Positions 17,246 through 26,719 of a DNA stretch of 64,000 nt are shown one piece after another. The position numbers were made by a program, and so were the translations under genes. Numbering within the stretch: the stretch's first letter is position 1; each line of letters starts with the position of its first letter. The DNA is from Fructilactobacillus fructivorans (GTDB lineage Bacteria > Bacillota > Bacilli > Lactobacillales > Lactobacillaceae). The notes under the pieces were generated by a model. That model worked only from the letters and a program-made list of their open reading frames with translations, did not search any database and was not told the origin of the DNA. The DNA lies in NCBI RefSeq assembly GCF_001434095.1, contig NZ_AZDS01000001.1, positions 248,001-312,000 of the forward strand. The letters are read 5' to 3'.

Positions 17246-18010
17246 TCAGCCATTAACTGTTTTGGTATGGAACCATGCAATGTTCTTATCAAAGAAACTT
17301 AGAAGGTCATTGAATAGATACAAAATGTAGGTTAAGAATAACGTCCAATTTGCTCCACCTTGATAAGCAGTAATTCCCCATAGAATAATTGAGAATATCC
17401 CTTGAGCAAGCCAGAAATAATAAGTATCACGAAATCTCAAAGTAGTTAAAAGAGCTCCTGTAATTCCAATTGTTGCAGCAAAGCTATCTACAAATGGTCG
17501 TGGACTATCACTATATCCATGTTCCCAAGCATATAAAACTCCTAATACTACAACAAAGAATAGTGCTGTCAACCCCCAATTCATCAGTGTTTTCTTAAGA
17601 TTACCCTTAATAGTTAATTTCTTGATGTGTTTGTCAACATTAGTAGCCCAACTGGGAATTAGCAAAACCGGAATATCCAAAAGTACAATGTATGTAGTCT
17701 GTAGAATAATATCATTGTAATTCTTAGCGGTAAAAGCAACATAAATATAAATCAAAGCACTGACTAAACCAAAAATTCCGTTTAGTGGTTTAGTATTGGT
17801 AATAGAAATAGTGGTGGTAAATCCAAGCATTCCAGCTAACATGGTCATAATTGCAATAAACGTAATTGGTTGTGTAACGGTTGATCCAGCAATTACTCCT
17901 AAACCAAACAGAAGTAACAAATAGCTAGTAAAACTCCACCCCTTCATCTGATTAACATACCAACTTGGCTTTAGTATGTCATAAGCAGCAACATTGTTTT
18001 TCCCTGACAT
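17246..18010 (-). CDS. pnuC: Nicotinamide riboside transporter PnuC
   Basis: 254 residues with seven or eight hydrophobic helices and the PnuC signatures WATNVDKHIKKLTIKG and a late region with YYFWLAQGIFSIILWG and DLLSFFDKNIAW. It takes up nicotinamide riboside, an NAD precursor, by facilitated diffusion. It is monocistronic, preceded by GGAGAAAGG 8 nt before the ATG. A long inverted repeat in its leader could fold and mask that site (see 18029-18108). Confidence 0.92.
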   Translation of the reverse strand: MSGKNNVAAYDILKPSWYVNQMKGWSFTSYLLLLFGLGVIAGSTVTQPITFIAIMTMLAGMLGFTTTISITNTKPLNGIFGLVSALIYIYVAFTAKNYNDIILQTTYIVLLDIPVLLIPSWATNVDKHIKKLTIKGNLKKTLMNWGLTALFFVVVLGVLYAWEHGYSDSPRPFVDSFAATIGITGALLTTLRFRDTYYFWLAQGIFSIILWGITAYQGGANWTLFLTYILYLFNDLLSFFDKNIAWFHTKTVNG

Positions 18011-18028
18011 AAATAATCATCCTTTCTC

Positions 18029-18108
18029 CAAATTTGAATTCATTATTATCATCACACATTCATCACTTTGAGACAAATCAACGAAAAACGATGAATTCTA
18101 CAAATTTG
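18029..18108 (-). repeat. Inverted repeat in the pnuC leader
   Basis: CAAATTTGAATTCAT (18029-18043) and ATGAATTCTACAAATTTG (18091-18108) are inverted copies, apart from two extra bases, separated by 47 nt. On the minus strand the second arm ends 2-8 nt before the AGAAAGG ribosome site of pnuC. It could be an mRNA hairpin controlling translation or a pair of operator half-sites. I recognise no known riboswitch in it. Confidence 0.55.
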
Positions 18109-18243
18109 CGAGTTACTGGCCTATAAAAAATTTTAGTTTTTTTAATTAAGTTTCTTTTCCATTCAATCCAAATTAATGAAATGATTAAAGATTTAAATAG
18201 TTACTAATTTAAAAAAATGTACCACTGATAAACATAAAAGATG

Positions 18244-18273
18244 TTGTAAAAGTAAGTGATAAATATGTATAAT
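18244..18273 (+). promoter_or_regulatory. Promoter of the 89-residue hypothetical gene
   Basis: TTGTAA (18244-18249), 18-nt spacer, TATAAT (18268-18273), 30 nt before the ATG at 18303. Confidence 0.7.
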
Positions 18274-18302
18274 AGATATTGAAGTCCAAAGGAGGAATAA
18301 TC

Positions 18303-18572
18303 ATGTTAATAAATGTCCCATTCTCAATTAAAGCTGATGGAATTCATGACCTCAGAAAAATTACCGTTAAAATGCCTTCAGGTGAAGAAGTCAAATTAGA
18401 CGCTGCTACCCTTGACGATATTGATCGTGATCACGAACACCTTCTAACCATTACAAAAGATCCTCATCATGAACTGGGAACTCCCGGGGAAAGTATTTCT
18501 TTTGATAACTTTGGGGAAAAGAACTCGTTCCCATCAAATAGTAAAGTTATTTTCATGGCAATTCCAAAATAA
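18303..18572 (+). CDS. Small hypothetical protein
   Basis: 89 residues from the ATG at 18303, chosen because AAGGAGG stands 7 nt before it. No signal peptide or membrane segment. The pattern is beta-rich: INVPFSIKADG, RKITVKMPSGEEVKLDAATL, then HELGTPGESISFDNFG and KVIFMAIPK. I do not recognise the family. It has its own promoter and terminator. The protein at 61317-61574 shows a similar order of motifs and could be a distant relative. Confidence 0.75.
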   Translation: MLINVPFSIKADGIHDLRKITVKMPSGEEVKLDAATLDDIDRDHEHLLTITKDPHHELGTPGESISFDNFGEKNSFPSNSKVIFMAIPK

Positions 18573-18573
18573 A

Positions 18574-18604
18574 AAGAAGTACTACTTTTTAAGTAGTACT
18601 TCTT
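18574..18604 (+). terminator. Terminator of the 89-residue gene
   Basis: Perfect 14-bp stem AAGAAGTACTACTT/AAGTAGTACTTCTT with a TTT loop, directly after the stop. Confidence 0.85.
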
Positions 18605-18676
18605 TAGCGAATAAGCTTCATAATTATGAGAATTCGCTGGTAAAAATTCGTAAAGTGTGATTAAATATAAAGTGTA

Positions 18677-18878
18677 GATTAGAGAGGTAATAAATTTCTG
18701 TTGCATTCTCAACATTCACATCAACTAAGACTTTCCACTCCTACTGCTTACTGGTCTTAGATACGTGTACTCTTTTATTTCATAGATCTTTACTTATTAG
18801 ATTGTTACTTCTCATAACTATGTTGCAGTTTTTTAACCTCTCTAATCGTCGAAAGCACTCAATTTGAGTGCTTTTTTT
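18677..18878 (+). ncRNA. Candidate structured RNA of about 200 nt (6S-like or unknown)
   Basis: GATTAGAGAGGT (18677-18688) pairs perfectly with ACCTCTCTAATC (18836-18847), closing about 150 nt. Inside, CTAAGAC (18725-18731) pairs with GTCTTAG further on, and CATAG/CTATG and CTG/CAG pairs are possible. A strong terminator follows 4 nt later: AAAGCACTC/GAGTGCTTT (18852-18874) and a T run. An AT-rich -10-like element (AATATAAAG) lies just before the 5' arm. There is no reading frame. A long closed stem with an open interior fits 6S RNA, but I cannot match conserved 6S bases, so the class is open. Confidence 0.6.
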
Positions 18879-19305
18879 GTACATTCAAATCCCCTTGCGT
18901 GAATTCTTTAATCTTTACCTTACTTTTACAGTATATTATATTAGCTGTTACTAATCAAGTATATAAGTAAAAATATCAAAATATATTCCTTATAAGGGAA
19001 CACTAAAACTAATCATGAAGCAATTTTTATCTCATAAAAAATTTTTCTAAGAAATTTTTACAATCATATTGTTGCTTATATCACATATCATACACCCCAC
19101 AGTTATAGGGTTTCTAGTTACTGATGTGAATTGAAATCAGATTGTTAATTTAGGAAAATCCCTAAAAAACATGGGGCATATATTCACACTTGTATCCAAT
19201 TCAATTGTGCAATTCATAACATCAGCTAATGGTTTCTATAACCGATATTCCATTATTCATGATCATTTCCTAATAATTAATTAAAATCCCATTATTTTCC
19301 AATCA
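18879..19305. other. Gene-free AT-rich stretch with a possible promoter and an imperfect hairpin
   Basis: About 430 bases without a convincing gene on either strand. A plus-strand promoter is possible: TTTACC (18914-18919), 17-nt spacer, TATATT (18937-18942). Downstream, CCCCACAGTTATAGGGTTT (19095-19113) is an imperfect inverted copy of 19156-19176 (AAAATCCCTAAAAAACATGGGG region), with a smaller CTGAT/ATCAG hairpin between them. This could be a second small RNA or the decayed remains of a gene; nothing decides between them. Confidence 0.35.
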
Positions 19306-19335
19306 AAAAACCACTATTCTATAATAGTGGTTTTT
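19306..19335. terminator. Terminator after the GNAT gene
   Basis: Perfect 13-bp stem AAAAACCACTATT/AATAGTGGTTTTT with a CTAT loop. It can act on both strands: it ends the acetyltransferase transcript and could also end a plus-strand RNA from the gene-free stretch. Confidence 0.88.
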
Positions 19336-19382
19336 AATAATAAATAAAATACCAAATTTTAATTTTTAAAACATTATTATTG

Positions 19383-19823
19383 TTATTTAATGAATGGTTG
19401 ATGTTTCATTTTAATATGTTCCACTCCACCTTCTAAAAAGACACCACCTGTGGGCACAAAATTAAATGATGTATATAAATCTTCCACGTATTTTTGGGCT
19501 TCAATCATAATTTCTTTCTTAGGATACTTGTCGGCAATTAAGTTCATAATGTGACGAACTAAATCTTCTCCTAAATGTTTACCACGATAATTAGATTTAA
19601 CCGCAATTCTTCCAAAGGTCACATAATGGGTTTGTTCATATATTCTCCCGTAACAAATAATTTGGTTATCATCAATCAAGAAGAGATGCCAAGCCTTTTT
19701 ATCATTATCATCAATGTCTTGTAAGGTGATTTTTTGTTCAGCGACGAATACTTCACACCTTAGTTGATAAATCTTAAACAATTCATCTAAAGTCAATTGG
19801 TTGAATTTTCTTACTTTCCACAT
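19383..19823 (-). CDS. GNAT-family N-acetyltransferase (ElaA-like)
   Basis: 146 residues. YQLRCEVFVAEQ followed by acidic residues and KAWHLFL is the ElaA subgroup pattern, and VKSNYRGKHLGEDLVRHIM is the acetyl-CoA binding loop of GNAT enzymes (R-x-x-G-x-G/L form). The acceptor substrate is unknown. It is monocistronic, with GGAGG 7 nt before the ATG, downstream of lepA's terminator. Confidence 0.87.
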   Translation of the reverse strand: MWKVRKFNQLTLDELFKIYQLRCEVFVAEQKITLQDIDDNDKKAWHLFLIDDNQIICYGRIYEQTHYVTFGRIAVKSNYRGKHLGEDLVRHIMNLIADKYPKKEIMIEAQKYVEDLYTSFNFVPTGGVFLEGGVEHIKMKHQPFIK

Positions 19824-19884
19824 AAAATTCCTCCTAATAATTAAAGATGGTTAATTATACATCAATACTAATATTACATATAAA

Positions 19885-19917
19885 AAAAGAACGACAATTA
19901 TTACTTGTCGTTCTTTT
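19885..19917 (-). terminator. Terminator of lepA
   Basis: Stem AAAAGAACGACAA/TTGTCGTTCTTTT with a 7-nt loop; the upstream arm on the transcript includes the last codons of lepA, and a T run follows. Confidence 0.88.
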
Positions 19918-21739
19918 GATCTTCATCAGTTTGTAAAACAGCCATAAAGGCTTCCTGTGGGATATCAACTTTTCCTACTGCCTTCATGCGTTTTTTACCA
20001 CGTTTTTGTTTTTCTAATAATTTAGCCCGACGATCAGGATCACCAGTATGAATCCTAGAAGTAACATCTTTTCGGTATGCTTTAATGTTAGTTCTTGCAA
20101 TAATAGTGGCTCCAATTGCTGCTTGAATTGGAATTTCAAAGTTTTGTCGCGGAATAATTCCCTTTAATTTTTTGACAATTTCACGACTTCGACCAGCAGC
20201 AAACTGTTTGTGTGAAATAAAACTCAGAGCATCAACCTTATCGCCATTCAAAAGAATGTCGACTTTAACCAGGTCACTTTGACGGTACTCAGAAAGTTCA
20301 TAATCAAGAGATGCATATCCATGGGTACTTGACTTTAATTTATCAAAAAAGTTAAAAATGATTTCAGATAATGGCATTTGATAAATCACATTAACTCTTG
20401 CATCATCCAGATACTCCATCGTAACAAATTGGCCACGACGATCCTGACACATCTCCATTACGGCTCCAACATAGTCATTTGGTACCATAATACTAGCTTT
20501 AACAAACGGCTCTTTAATGTCTTTAATTGATGAAACATCAGGCATCTCAGATGGATTCTCAACTTCAATTGTGCTTCCATCGTTTAGGTCAACGTGATAA
20601 GTTACCGATGGTGCCGTAGTTATCAAATCAAGCCCGAATTCTCGTTCCAATCGTTCTTGAACCACGTCCATGTGAAGTAATCCGAGAAATCCACAACGAA
20701 AACCAAATCCCAACGCTTCAGATGATTCAGGCTCAAATTCAAGCGAGGCATCGTTTAACTTAAGTTTTTCAAGTGCTTCCCTTAAATCATCAAATTTAGC
20801 ATTATCTGTAGGATATAACCCAGCATAAACCATTGGAATCATTTCACGATATCCGGGCAAGGCCTTCTCAGTTGGATTATCCGCATCCGTGACTGTATCA
20901 CCAACTCGAGTTTTAGTAATATCCTTGATACTAGCAGTAATGTAACCAACGTCTCCCGCCATTAAATATGTTCGTTGAAGTGGTTTGGGAGAGTTTACGC
21001 CAACTTCGTTTACCTCATATTCACTACCACTATTCATCAGACGAATTTTATCTCCGGGTTTAACTACTCCATCATAAAGACGAATACTAAGAACAACTCC
21101 ACGATAATCATCGTAGATAGAATCAAAGACTAAGGCTTTAAGGGGAGCTTCAATGTCTCCTTCCGGTGCTGGGATTTTTTGAACAATTTCTTCTAATAAA
21201 TCCTCAACCCCAAAACCACTTTTAGCACTAATTTCTACTGCATCTGAGGTATCCAAGCCGATAACATCTTCGATCTCTTTTTTAGTTTTTTCCGGTTCAG
21301 CAGAAGGCAAATCAATCTTATTGATCACTGGAATAATTTCAAGATCATCATCAATGGCTAAGTAAACATTCGCCAAAGTTTGGGCTTGAACCCCCTGAGT
21401 AGCGTCTACTACTAACAGAGCACCTTCACAGGCTGCTAAGCTCCGTGAAACTTCATAAGAAAAATCAACGTGTCCAGGAGTATCAATTAAATGAAATACA
21501 TAATCAACTCCATCTTTTGCATGATAAGTCAATTCCACTGCATTCAATTTAATGGTAATTCCGCGTTCACGTTCTAGATCCATATTATCTAAAATTTGAT
21601 CCTGCATGTCTCGTTTGGCAACTGTATCAGTTAACTCAAGAATTCGATCCGCTAAAGTCGATTTACCGTGATCAATATGGGCAACAATTGCAAAATTTCT
21701 TGTGCGGCGTTGCTTTTCTTTCATTTTTTTATAATCCAC
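19901..21739 (-). CDS. lepA: Elongation factor 4 (LepA), ribosomal back-translocase
   Basis: 612 residues, standard for LepA. GTPase motifs are clear: [14 protein letters not shown] (P-loop), [12 protein letters not shown] (G3) and [10 protein letters not shown] (G4). EF-G-like domains II, III and V follow, and the LepA-specific C-terminus with [21 protein letters not shown] and [13 protein letters not shown]. It binds stalled ribosomes and moves tRNAs back by one position. It lies downstream of dnaJ, separated by the dnaJ terminator. Confidence 0.97.
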   Translation of the reverse strand: MDYKKMKEKQRRTRNFAIVAHIDHGKSTLADRILELTDTVAKRDMQDQILDNMDLERERGITIKLNAVELTYHAKDGVDYVFHLIDTPGHVDFSYEVSRSLAACEGALLVVDATQGVQAQTLANVYLAIDDDLEIIPVINKIDLPSAEPEKTKKEIEDVIGLDTSDAVEISAKSGFGVEDLLEEIVQKIPAPEGDIEAPLKALVFDSIYDDYRGVVLSIRLYDGVVKPGDKIRLMNSGSEYEVNEVGVNSPKPLQRTYLMAGDVGYITASIKDITKTRVGDTVTDADNPTEKALPGYREMIPMVYAGLYPTDNAKFDDLREALEKLKLNDASLEFEPESSEALGFGFRCGFLGLLHMDVVQERLEREFGLDLITTAPSVTYHVDLNDGSTIEVENPSEMPDVSSIKDIKEPFVKASIMVPNDYVGAVMEMCQDRRGQFVTMEYLDDARVNVIYQMPLSEIIFNFFDKLKSSTHGYASLDYELSEYRQSDLVKVDILLNGDKVDALSFISHKQFAAGRSREIVKKLKGIIPRQNFEIPIQAAIGATIIARTNIKAYRKDVTSRIHTGDPDRRAKLLEKQKRGKKRMKAVGKVDIPQEAFMAVLQTDEDQKNDK

Positions 21740-21813
21740 GATATTCTCCTACTTTCATTATGCAATTCGTTCAAGTCGTTATTACTATTATAACAACCCC
21801 ACATATGTATAAC

Positions 21814-21857
21814 AAACAAATAAAGGAGTGGCCACATGGCTACTCCTTTATTTGTTT
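21814..21857 (-). terminator. Terminator of the hrcA-grpE-dnaK-dnaJ operon
   Basis: A 20-bp stem from AAACAAATAAAGGAGTGGCC and its inverse with an ACAT loop and one G-U pair, overlapping the dnaJ stop. Confidence 0.85.
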
Positions 21858-22998
21858 ACTTAAATGCATCTTTCATTTTATCAAAGAAATTCTTATTTTC
21901 ATCGATATTAGTATCACCACTAGCTTCAGCCAGTGCTTGTAAGGCAACCTTTTGCTTAGAGTTAAGTTTCTTTGGTGTTTGAACCTTAACTTTAACCATT
22001 TCATCACCATTACCATTTCCATGTAACTTAGGAGCACCTTTCCCTTTCAAACGGAAAACAGTGCCAGTCTGGGTTCCAGCAGGGATCTTCAAGTCAACGT
22101 CACCATGAACTGTTTTGACTTGAATTTCTCCACCAAGACCAGCGGTTGCAAATGAAATTGGTTGATCAAAGTAGATAGTTGGACCGTCTCTTCTAAAGTA
22201 CTTACTTTGAAGTACTCTAAAGATTACATACAAATCACCATAAGGTCCACCGTTTTCACCAGCGTCCCCTTGGCCTTGCATATGCATTTGTTGACCTTCT
22301 TCAACACCAGCTGGAACAGTAACTTCAAGTGAATGTTGTTTCTCAACTTTACCAGTTCCACCACATGTTGGGCACTTGTCTTTGATAACTTTACCAGTTC
22401 CACCACATACAGGACATGGTTCCTGAGTCTGCATCTGTCCAAGTGGTGTATTAACAGTCTTAGTTACATAACCACTACCATGACAGTTGGAACATGTTTC
22501 TGGTTTAGTACCTGGTTTAGCACCAGTTCCATGACATGTCGGACAGGTTTCTTCACGATTATATTTAATCGTCTTCTTAGTTCCAAAGACAGCTTCATCA
22601 AACGTTAACGTCATTTGATATTGTAAATCACGTCCACGACGTGGTGCAGTTGGATCAGCTCGACGTCTTCCGCCACCGCCGAAAATATCATTAAAGATAT
22701 CAGAAAAGTCACCAAAACCAGCACCTTGACCGCCGGCATCAGCTCCGGCACCACCGCCAAAGCCACCAAAGCCTTGGGGACCATCTGCTGAGCCATACTG
22801 ATCATAGTTAGCTCGTTTCTTTTTATCGCCTAAAACTTCATAGGCTTCGGTAATTTCCTTGAATTTTGCTTCTGCATCGGGAGCCTTATTAATATCTGGA
22901 TGGTATTTTTTGGATAATTTTCGATAAGCGTGTTTAATGTCATCTTCACTGGCACTTTTATCAACGCCTAATACTTTATAATAATCTTTACTAGCCAT
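21856..22998 (-). CDS. dnaJ: Chaperone DnaJ (Hsp40)
   Basis: 380 residues, full length. The J domain (1-70) contains the HPD triad in [10 protein letters not shown], a Gly/Phe-rich linker follows (about 75-115), then the zinc region with four CxxCxGxG repeats ([32 protein letters not shown]) and the substrate-binding C-terminal domains. It delivers clients to DnaK and stimulates its ATPase. Last gene of the CIRCE-controlled heat-shock operon. Confidence 0.97.
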   Translation of the reverse strand: MASKDYYKVLGVDKSASEDDIKHAYRKLSKKYHPDINKAPDAEAKFKEITEAYEVLGDKKKRANYDQYGSADGPQGFGGFGGGAGADAGGQGAGFGDFSDIFNDIFGGGGRRRADPTAPRRGRDLQYQMTLTFDEAVFGTKKTIKYNREETCPTCHGTGAKPGTKPETCSNCHGSGYVTKTVNTPLGQMQTQEPCPVCGGTGKVIKDKCPTCGGTGKVEKQHSLEVTVPAGVEEGQQMHMQGQGDAGENGGPYGDLYVIFRVLQSKYFRRDGPTIYFDQPISFATAGLGGEIQVKTVHGDVDLKIPAGTQTGTVFRLKGKGAPKLHGNGNGDEMVKVKVQTPKKLNSKQKVALQALAEASGDTNIDENKNFFDKMKDAFK

Positions 22999-23030
22999 TA
23001 GCTCGCCTCCAAACTCAAATAATACAACAA

Positions 23031-23063
23031 AAAGCCAAAGCCTACCAAACCGACTTTAGCTTT
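23031..23063 (-). terminator. Intra-operon hairpin between dnaK and dnaJ
   Basis: On the minus strand AAAGCTAAAGTC pairs with GGCTTTGGCTTT, allowing wobble pairs, and is followed by TTTTG. It probably ends part of the dnaK transcripts, lowering dnaJ expression. Confidence 0.6.
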
Positions 23064-23093
23064 CGTCAATTTTAACAACGCCAATCGCCAAAA

Positions 23094-24965
23094 CTACTTT
23101 TTGTCATCGTCATGAACTTCATGGTAATCGCCGTTAACAGTGTCGCCATCATCATTTCCATTTCCTTTATCTGATGATCCACCATTAGCATCATTTCCAC
23201 CTTGTTGTCCTTGACCAGCTTGGCCTTGGTTTTGTTGATACAATTTGACTGCTAAAGCTTGAACTTTTTCGTTCAAAGCATCTTTCTTAGTCTTCATTGC
23301 ATCAGTATCGCCATCTTCTTTGGCTTTTTTGAGTTCGTCTTCAGCATCTTGAGCTGCCTTAATTTCATCATCTGAAACCTTACCTTTAACATCCTTCAAT
23401 GTTTTATCAGTCTGGAAGATCAATTGATCAACTTCATTATTCAAATCGACTTTGCTCTTCTTTTCCTTATCAGCATCTTCGTTGGCTTCGGCTTCTTTCA
23501 TCATCTTATCGATTTCATCGTCTGAAAGACCATTGGAATCTTTGATGGTAATTTTTTGTTGTTTACCAGTTCCCTTATCCTTAGCGGAAACATTAACAAT
23601 TCCGTTTTTATCAATATCAAAGGTAACTTCAATTTGTGGAACACCTCTTGGTGCAGCAGGAATATCAGTTAATTGGAAACGACCTAGTGACTTATCATCA
23701 GCAGCCATTGGACGTTCACCTTGTAAAACATGAATGTCAACAGCAGTTTGATTATCAGCGGCAGTTGAGAATGTTTGTGACTTTGAAGTTGGGATCGTAG
23801 TATTTCTATCGATTAACTTAGTAAATACACCACCCATGGTTTCAATACCTAATGACAATGGAGTAACATCAAGCAAAACGACATCCTTAACATCACCAGT
23901 AATAACTCCACCTTGAATAGCTGCACCTAGGGCAACAGCTTCATCAGGGTTAATTGAATGGCTAGGTTCCTTACCAGTCCATTTTTGAACTTCTTCTTGA
24001 ACAGCTGGAATTCTAGTTGAACCACCATTAAGAATAACTTGGTCAATGTCACTTGCTGAAAGTCCAGCATCCTTTAAAGCATTGTCAAGAGGAGCCTTTG
24101 TTTTTTCAACTAAGTCAGAAGTTAATTCATTAAACTTTGCTCGAGTAAGAGTTGTTTGTAAATGAAGTGGACCATTTTCACCAGAAGAAATAAATGGAAG
24201 TGAAATTTCAGTTTGAGTTACACCAGATAAGTCCTTCTTAGCTTTTTCAGCAGCATCTTTCAAACGTTGCAAAGCCATCTTATCCTTTGAAAGATCAACT
24301 CCGTTTTCTTTCTTGAAGTTATCAATCAACCAGTCCATGATTCTCTTATCGAAGTCATCCCCACCTAAGTGGGTATCACCATTAGTTGAAAGAACTTGGA
24401 AGACTCCATCCCCTAATTCAAGGACAGAAACATCAAAAGTACCTCCACCTAAATCATAAACTAAGATTTTTTCATCTTTGTCTTTTTTATCTAAACCATA
24501 TGCAAGTGAAGCTGCAGTAGGTTCATTAATAATTCTTTTAACATCAAGTCCGGCAATTTTACCGGCATCTTTGGTAGCTTGACGTTGAGCATCATTAAAG
24601 TAAGCAGGAACAGTAATAACTGCTTGACTAACAGTGTCGCCAATGTAATCTTCAGCATAACCCTTAATGTATTGCAGAATCATTGCTGAGATTTGTTGTG
24701 GGGTATATTCTTTACCATTTGCCTTAACTTTGTAACCCTGTTCACCCATGTGACTCTTAATTGATACAACCGTATCTGGGTTAGTAATTTCTTGACGCTT
24801 GGCAACTTCACCAACTTGGATATCACCGTTTTTAAAAGCAACTACTGAAGGAGTGGTTCTTGATCCTTCTGGATTAGTAATGATTTTTGGTTCATTACCC
24901 TCCATAACAGCTGCAGCTGAATTAGTAGTTCCTAAATCAATACCAATAACTTTATTACTTGCCAT
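23094..24965 (-). CDS. dnaK: Chaperone DnaK (Hsp70)
   Basis: 623 residues. The nucleotide-binding domain carries [34 protein letters not shown] and [13 protein letters not shown]; the linker [15 protein letters not shown] leads into the peptide-binding domain and a helical lid. The C-terminus is a Gly/Gln/Asn-rich tail ending in acidic residues, normal for Firmicutes. It folds and protects proteins with GrpE and DnaJ, which flank it. Confidence 0.98.
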   Translation of the reverse strand: MASNKVIGIDLGTTNSAAAVMEGNEPKIITNPEGSRTTPSVVAFKNGDIQVGEVAKRQEITNPDTVVSIKSHMGEQGYKVKANGKEYTPQQISAMILQYIKGYAEDYIGDTVSQAVITVPAYFNDAQRQATKDAGKIAGLDVKRIINEPTAASLAYGLDKKDKDEKILVYDLGGGTFDVSVLELGDGVFQVLSTNGDTHLGGDDFDKRIMDWLIDNFKKENGVDLSKDKMALQRLKDAAEKAKKDLSGVTQTEISLPFISSGENGPLHLQTTLTRAKFNELTSDLVEKTKAPLDNALKDAGLSASDIDQVILNGGSTRIPAVQEEVQKWTGKEPSHSINPDEAVALGAAIQGGVITGDVKDVVLLDVTPLSLGIETMGGVFTKLIDRNTTIPTSKSQTFSTAADNQTAVDIHVLQGERPMAADDKSLGRFQLTDIPAAPRGVPQIEVTFDIDKNGIVNVSAKDKGTGKQQKITIKDSNGLSDDEIDKMMKEAEANEDADKEKKSKVDLNNEVDQLIFQTDKTLKDVKGKVSDDEIKAAQDAEDELKKAKEDGDTDAMKTKKDALNEKVQALAVKLYQQNQGQAGQGQQGGNDANGGSSDKGNGNDDGDTVNGDYHEVHDDDKK

Positions 24966-25004
24966 ACCTAAAACCTTCTTTTTATATATTTAATAACAAT
25001 TTAA

Positions 25005-25571
25005 TTACTGTGCGACTACCACCATTGCTGGTCTTAGAACTCGATCAGCAATTTTATATCCACTTTGAAGAACGGATACCACGGTACCCTTTGGATGTTC
25101 ATCACTCGGGGATACCGTCTGAACAGCTTGATGCTGACTTGGATCAAACTCCACTCCATCAGCATTAATTTCAGAAATATCATTATCCTTCAGAGCTTTT
25201 TCGAGGTGCTGTTGTACCATTTCGATTCCCTTTTTTAATTGCTTACCGTTTTCGTCAGAAACGTCAACGTCAAGCGCCCTTTTTAGGTCATCCATAACAG
25301 GAACAACATCTTTTGCAAAATCTTGTGCACCGTATTTAACTATATCAGCGCGTTCCTTTTTGTTTCGATTTTGAATGTTTTGAATCTCTGCTTCAGCTCT
25401 CAAGTACTTGTCTTGAACTGAATCTAATTTTTGCTTTAATTCATCAATTTTTTTTGCGGAATCATCTTTTTCATCCGTTTCTACATCTTTTTTCTTTGGT
25501 TTGCTTGACTCGTCAACATTTTTCGATTCATCTTTAATATCTTTATTTTGTTTTTCTTTATCGCTCGCCAT
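25005..25571 (-). CDS. grpE: Nucleotide exchange factor GrpE
   Basis: 188 residues. A long charged N-terminal region (about 1-45) leads into a coiled coil (DELKQKLDSVQDKYLRAEAEIQNIQNR) and the C-terminal beta domain with HQAVQTV and GYKIADRVLRPAMVVVAQ. GrpE releases ADP from DnaK. It lies between hrcA and dnaK, and AAGGAGG stands before the ATG. Confidence 0.97.
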   Translation of the reverse strand: MASDKEKQNKDIKDESKNVDESSKPKKKDVETDEKDDSAKKIDELKQKLDSVQDKYLRAEAEIQNIQNRNKKERADIVKYGAQDFAKDVVPVMDDLKRALDVDVSDENGKQLKKGIEMVQQHLEKALKDNDISEINADGVEFDPSQHQAVQTVSPSDEHPKGTVVSVLQSGYKIADRVLRPAMVVVAQ

Positions 25572-25585
25572 TTTGAACCTCCTTC

Positions 25586-26629
25586 TTATTTATCATAATT
25601 ATTATAGTATCCGTTAATCCGCTTTTGAAGTTCATCTTTAAACGCATCAACTAGTCCTAAAACTTTTGGATAAGCCATCCGAGTCGGTCCAATCACAGCA
25701 ATTCTTCCCATGCCATGAACACCAACATCATAAGTTCCGGAGATAATACTATAATTCTTCAATAAATCATTTCGTAGCTCGGAACCAATCATAACAGAAA
25801 TGGGTTTAGCATCATTATCCAAAATCTGAGCCATGTTCGAATTATCACCAAACATTGAATAAAGTGGCTTCATATTCTTAATATCTTTCTTATCATCCAT
25901 TGTGTCTAACAAATTCATTCTTCCACTAACAAAGAAATGGTCTTTAAGCGATTTGTTAATGACGTATTCGAATGCACTGACAAAATTTTCAGAAGAAGTT
26001 AAATAATCTCTAATTTCCTCAGGAATTGTAGTCTTAAGTTCATTCAAAACTTCGGGAATGGATTCACCTGAAAGTTTGTCATTAACTAAGTTAGTTGCTT
26101 GAACTAACTTATCCTCATCAATTTGATCATTCGTTATAAATGGTTGACTTTCAACTTGTCCATCATTCATGACAATGATAGCCATTACTTGATGATCAGA
26201 TAATTTAATCAGCTGAAAATGTCGTAAAGTCTCTGTATTAGTCTGCTCAGGGCTTAATGTCATCGCCGTATAATCGGTTAGACTAGATAAAATATCAGCA
26301 GATTGTTTTACAATATCATCAATTTGCTGAAAAGTTCCGCCCAAAGCATTATGAATTAAACTTTTCTCTTCATTATCAACTAGTACGGGAGCAACCAAAT
26401 TATCAATATAATATCGATATCCTTCATTTGAAGGAACTCTTCCGGACGAAGTATGAACCTTTTGAATCAGATTTTGACCACTCAACACAGCCATCTCATT
26501 TCGAATGGTAGCAGAACTAACATTCATCGGGAGTTGACTCGCTAATCGCTTCGATCCGATTGGAACACCGTTGTCAGTATAATCATCAACAATGTACTTT
26601 AGAATCATATTTTGTCTCTCAGTGAGCAT
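25586..26629 (-). CDS. hrcA: Heat-inducible transcription repressor HrcA
   Basis: 347 residues from the ATG at 26629, preceded by GAGGTGAT. A GTG at 26650 in the same frame lies inside the CIRCE operator and is not credible. The N-terminal winged helix (MLTERQNMILKYIVDDYTD, VSSATIRNEMAVL) binds CIRCE; the rest is the GAF-like and dimerisation part. HrcA represses its own operon and is refolded by GroEL. First gene of hrcA-grpE-dnaK-dnaJ. Confidence 0.96.
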   Translation of the reverse strand: MLTERQNMILKYIVDDYTDNGVPIGSKRLASQLPMNVSSATIRNEMAVLSGQNLIQKVHTSSGRVPSNEGYRYYIDNLVAPVLVDNEEKSLIHNALGGTFQQIDDIVKQSADILSSLTDYTAMTLSPEQTNTETLRHFQLIKLSDHQVMAIIVMNDGQVESQPFITNDQIDEDKLVQATNLVNDKLSGESIPEVLNELKTTIPEEIRDYLTSSENFVSAFEYVINKSLKDHFFVSGRMNLLDTMDDKKDIKNMKPLYSMFGDNSNMAQILDNDAKPISVMIGSELRNDLLKNYSIISGTYDVGVHGMGRIAVIGPTRMAYPKVLGLVDAFKDELQKRINGYYNNYDK

Positions 26630-26643
26630 TCTTATCACCTCTT

Positions 26644-26670
26644 TTAGCACTCTTTATTATCAAGTGCTAA
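26644..26670. promoter_or_regulatory. CIRCE operator
   Basis: TTAGCACTC-N9-AAGTGCTAA, the HrcA-binding inverted repeat with one mismatch (GAGTGCTAA expected). A -10-like TATAAA lies 7 nt upstream on the minus strand, so a bound repressor would block the start site. Confidence 0.95.
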
Positions 26671-26719
26671 CGTACATTTATACCTTACCAAAGGTACACA
26701 AGAACGTCAAGAAATAAGA

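Noticed and set aside
19085-19180. CRISPR-like repeat around GTTATAGGGTTTCTAGTTAC
   Set aside because: Only one copy plus an imperfect inverse; no regular repeat-spacer array and no cas genes.
22333-22805. Open frames opposite and within dnaJ
   Set aside because: Shadows of the Cys/Gly repeat codons in the zinc domain; no start signals, and dnaJ itself is intact.
26630-26650. Upstream GTG start of hrcA
   Set aside because: It lies inside the CIRCE operator and has no ribosome site, while the ATG at 26629 has one.
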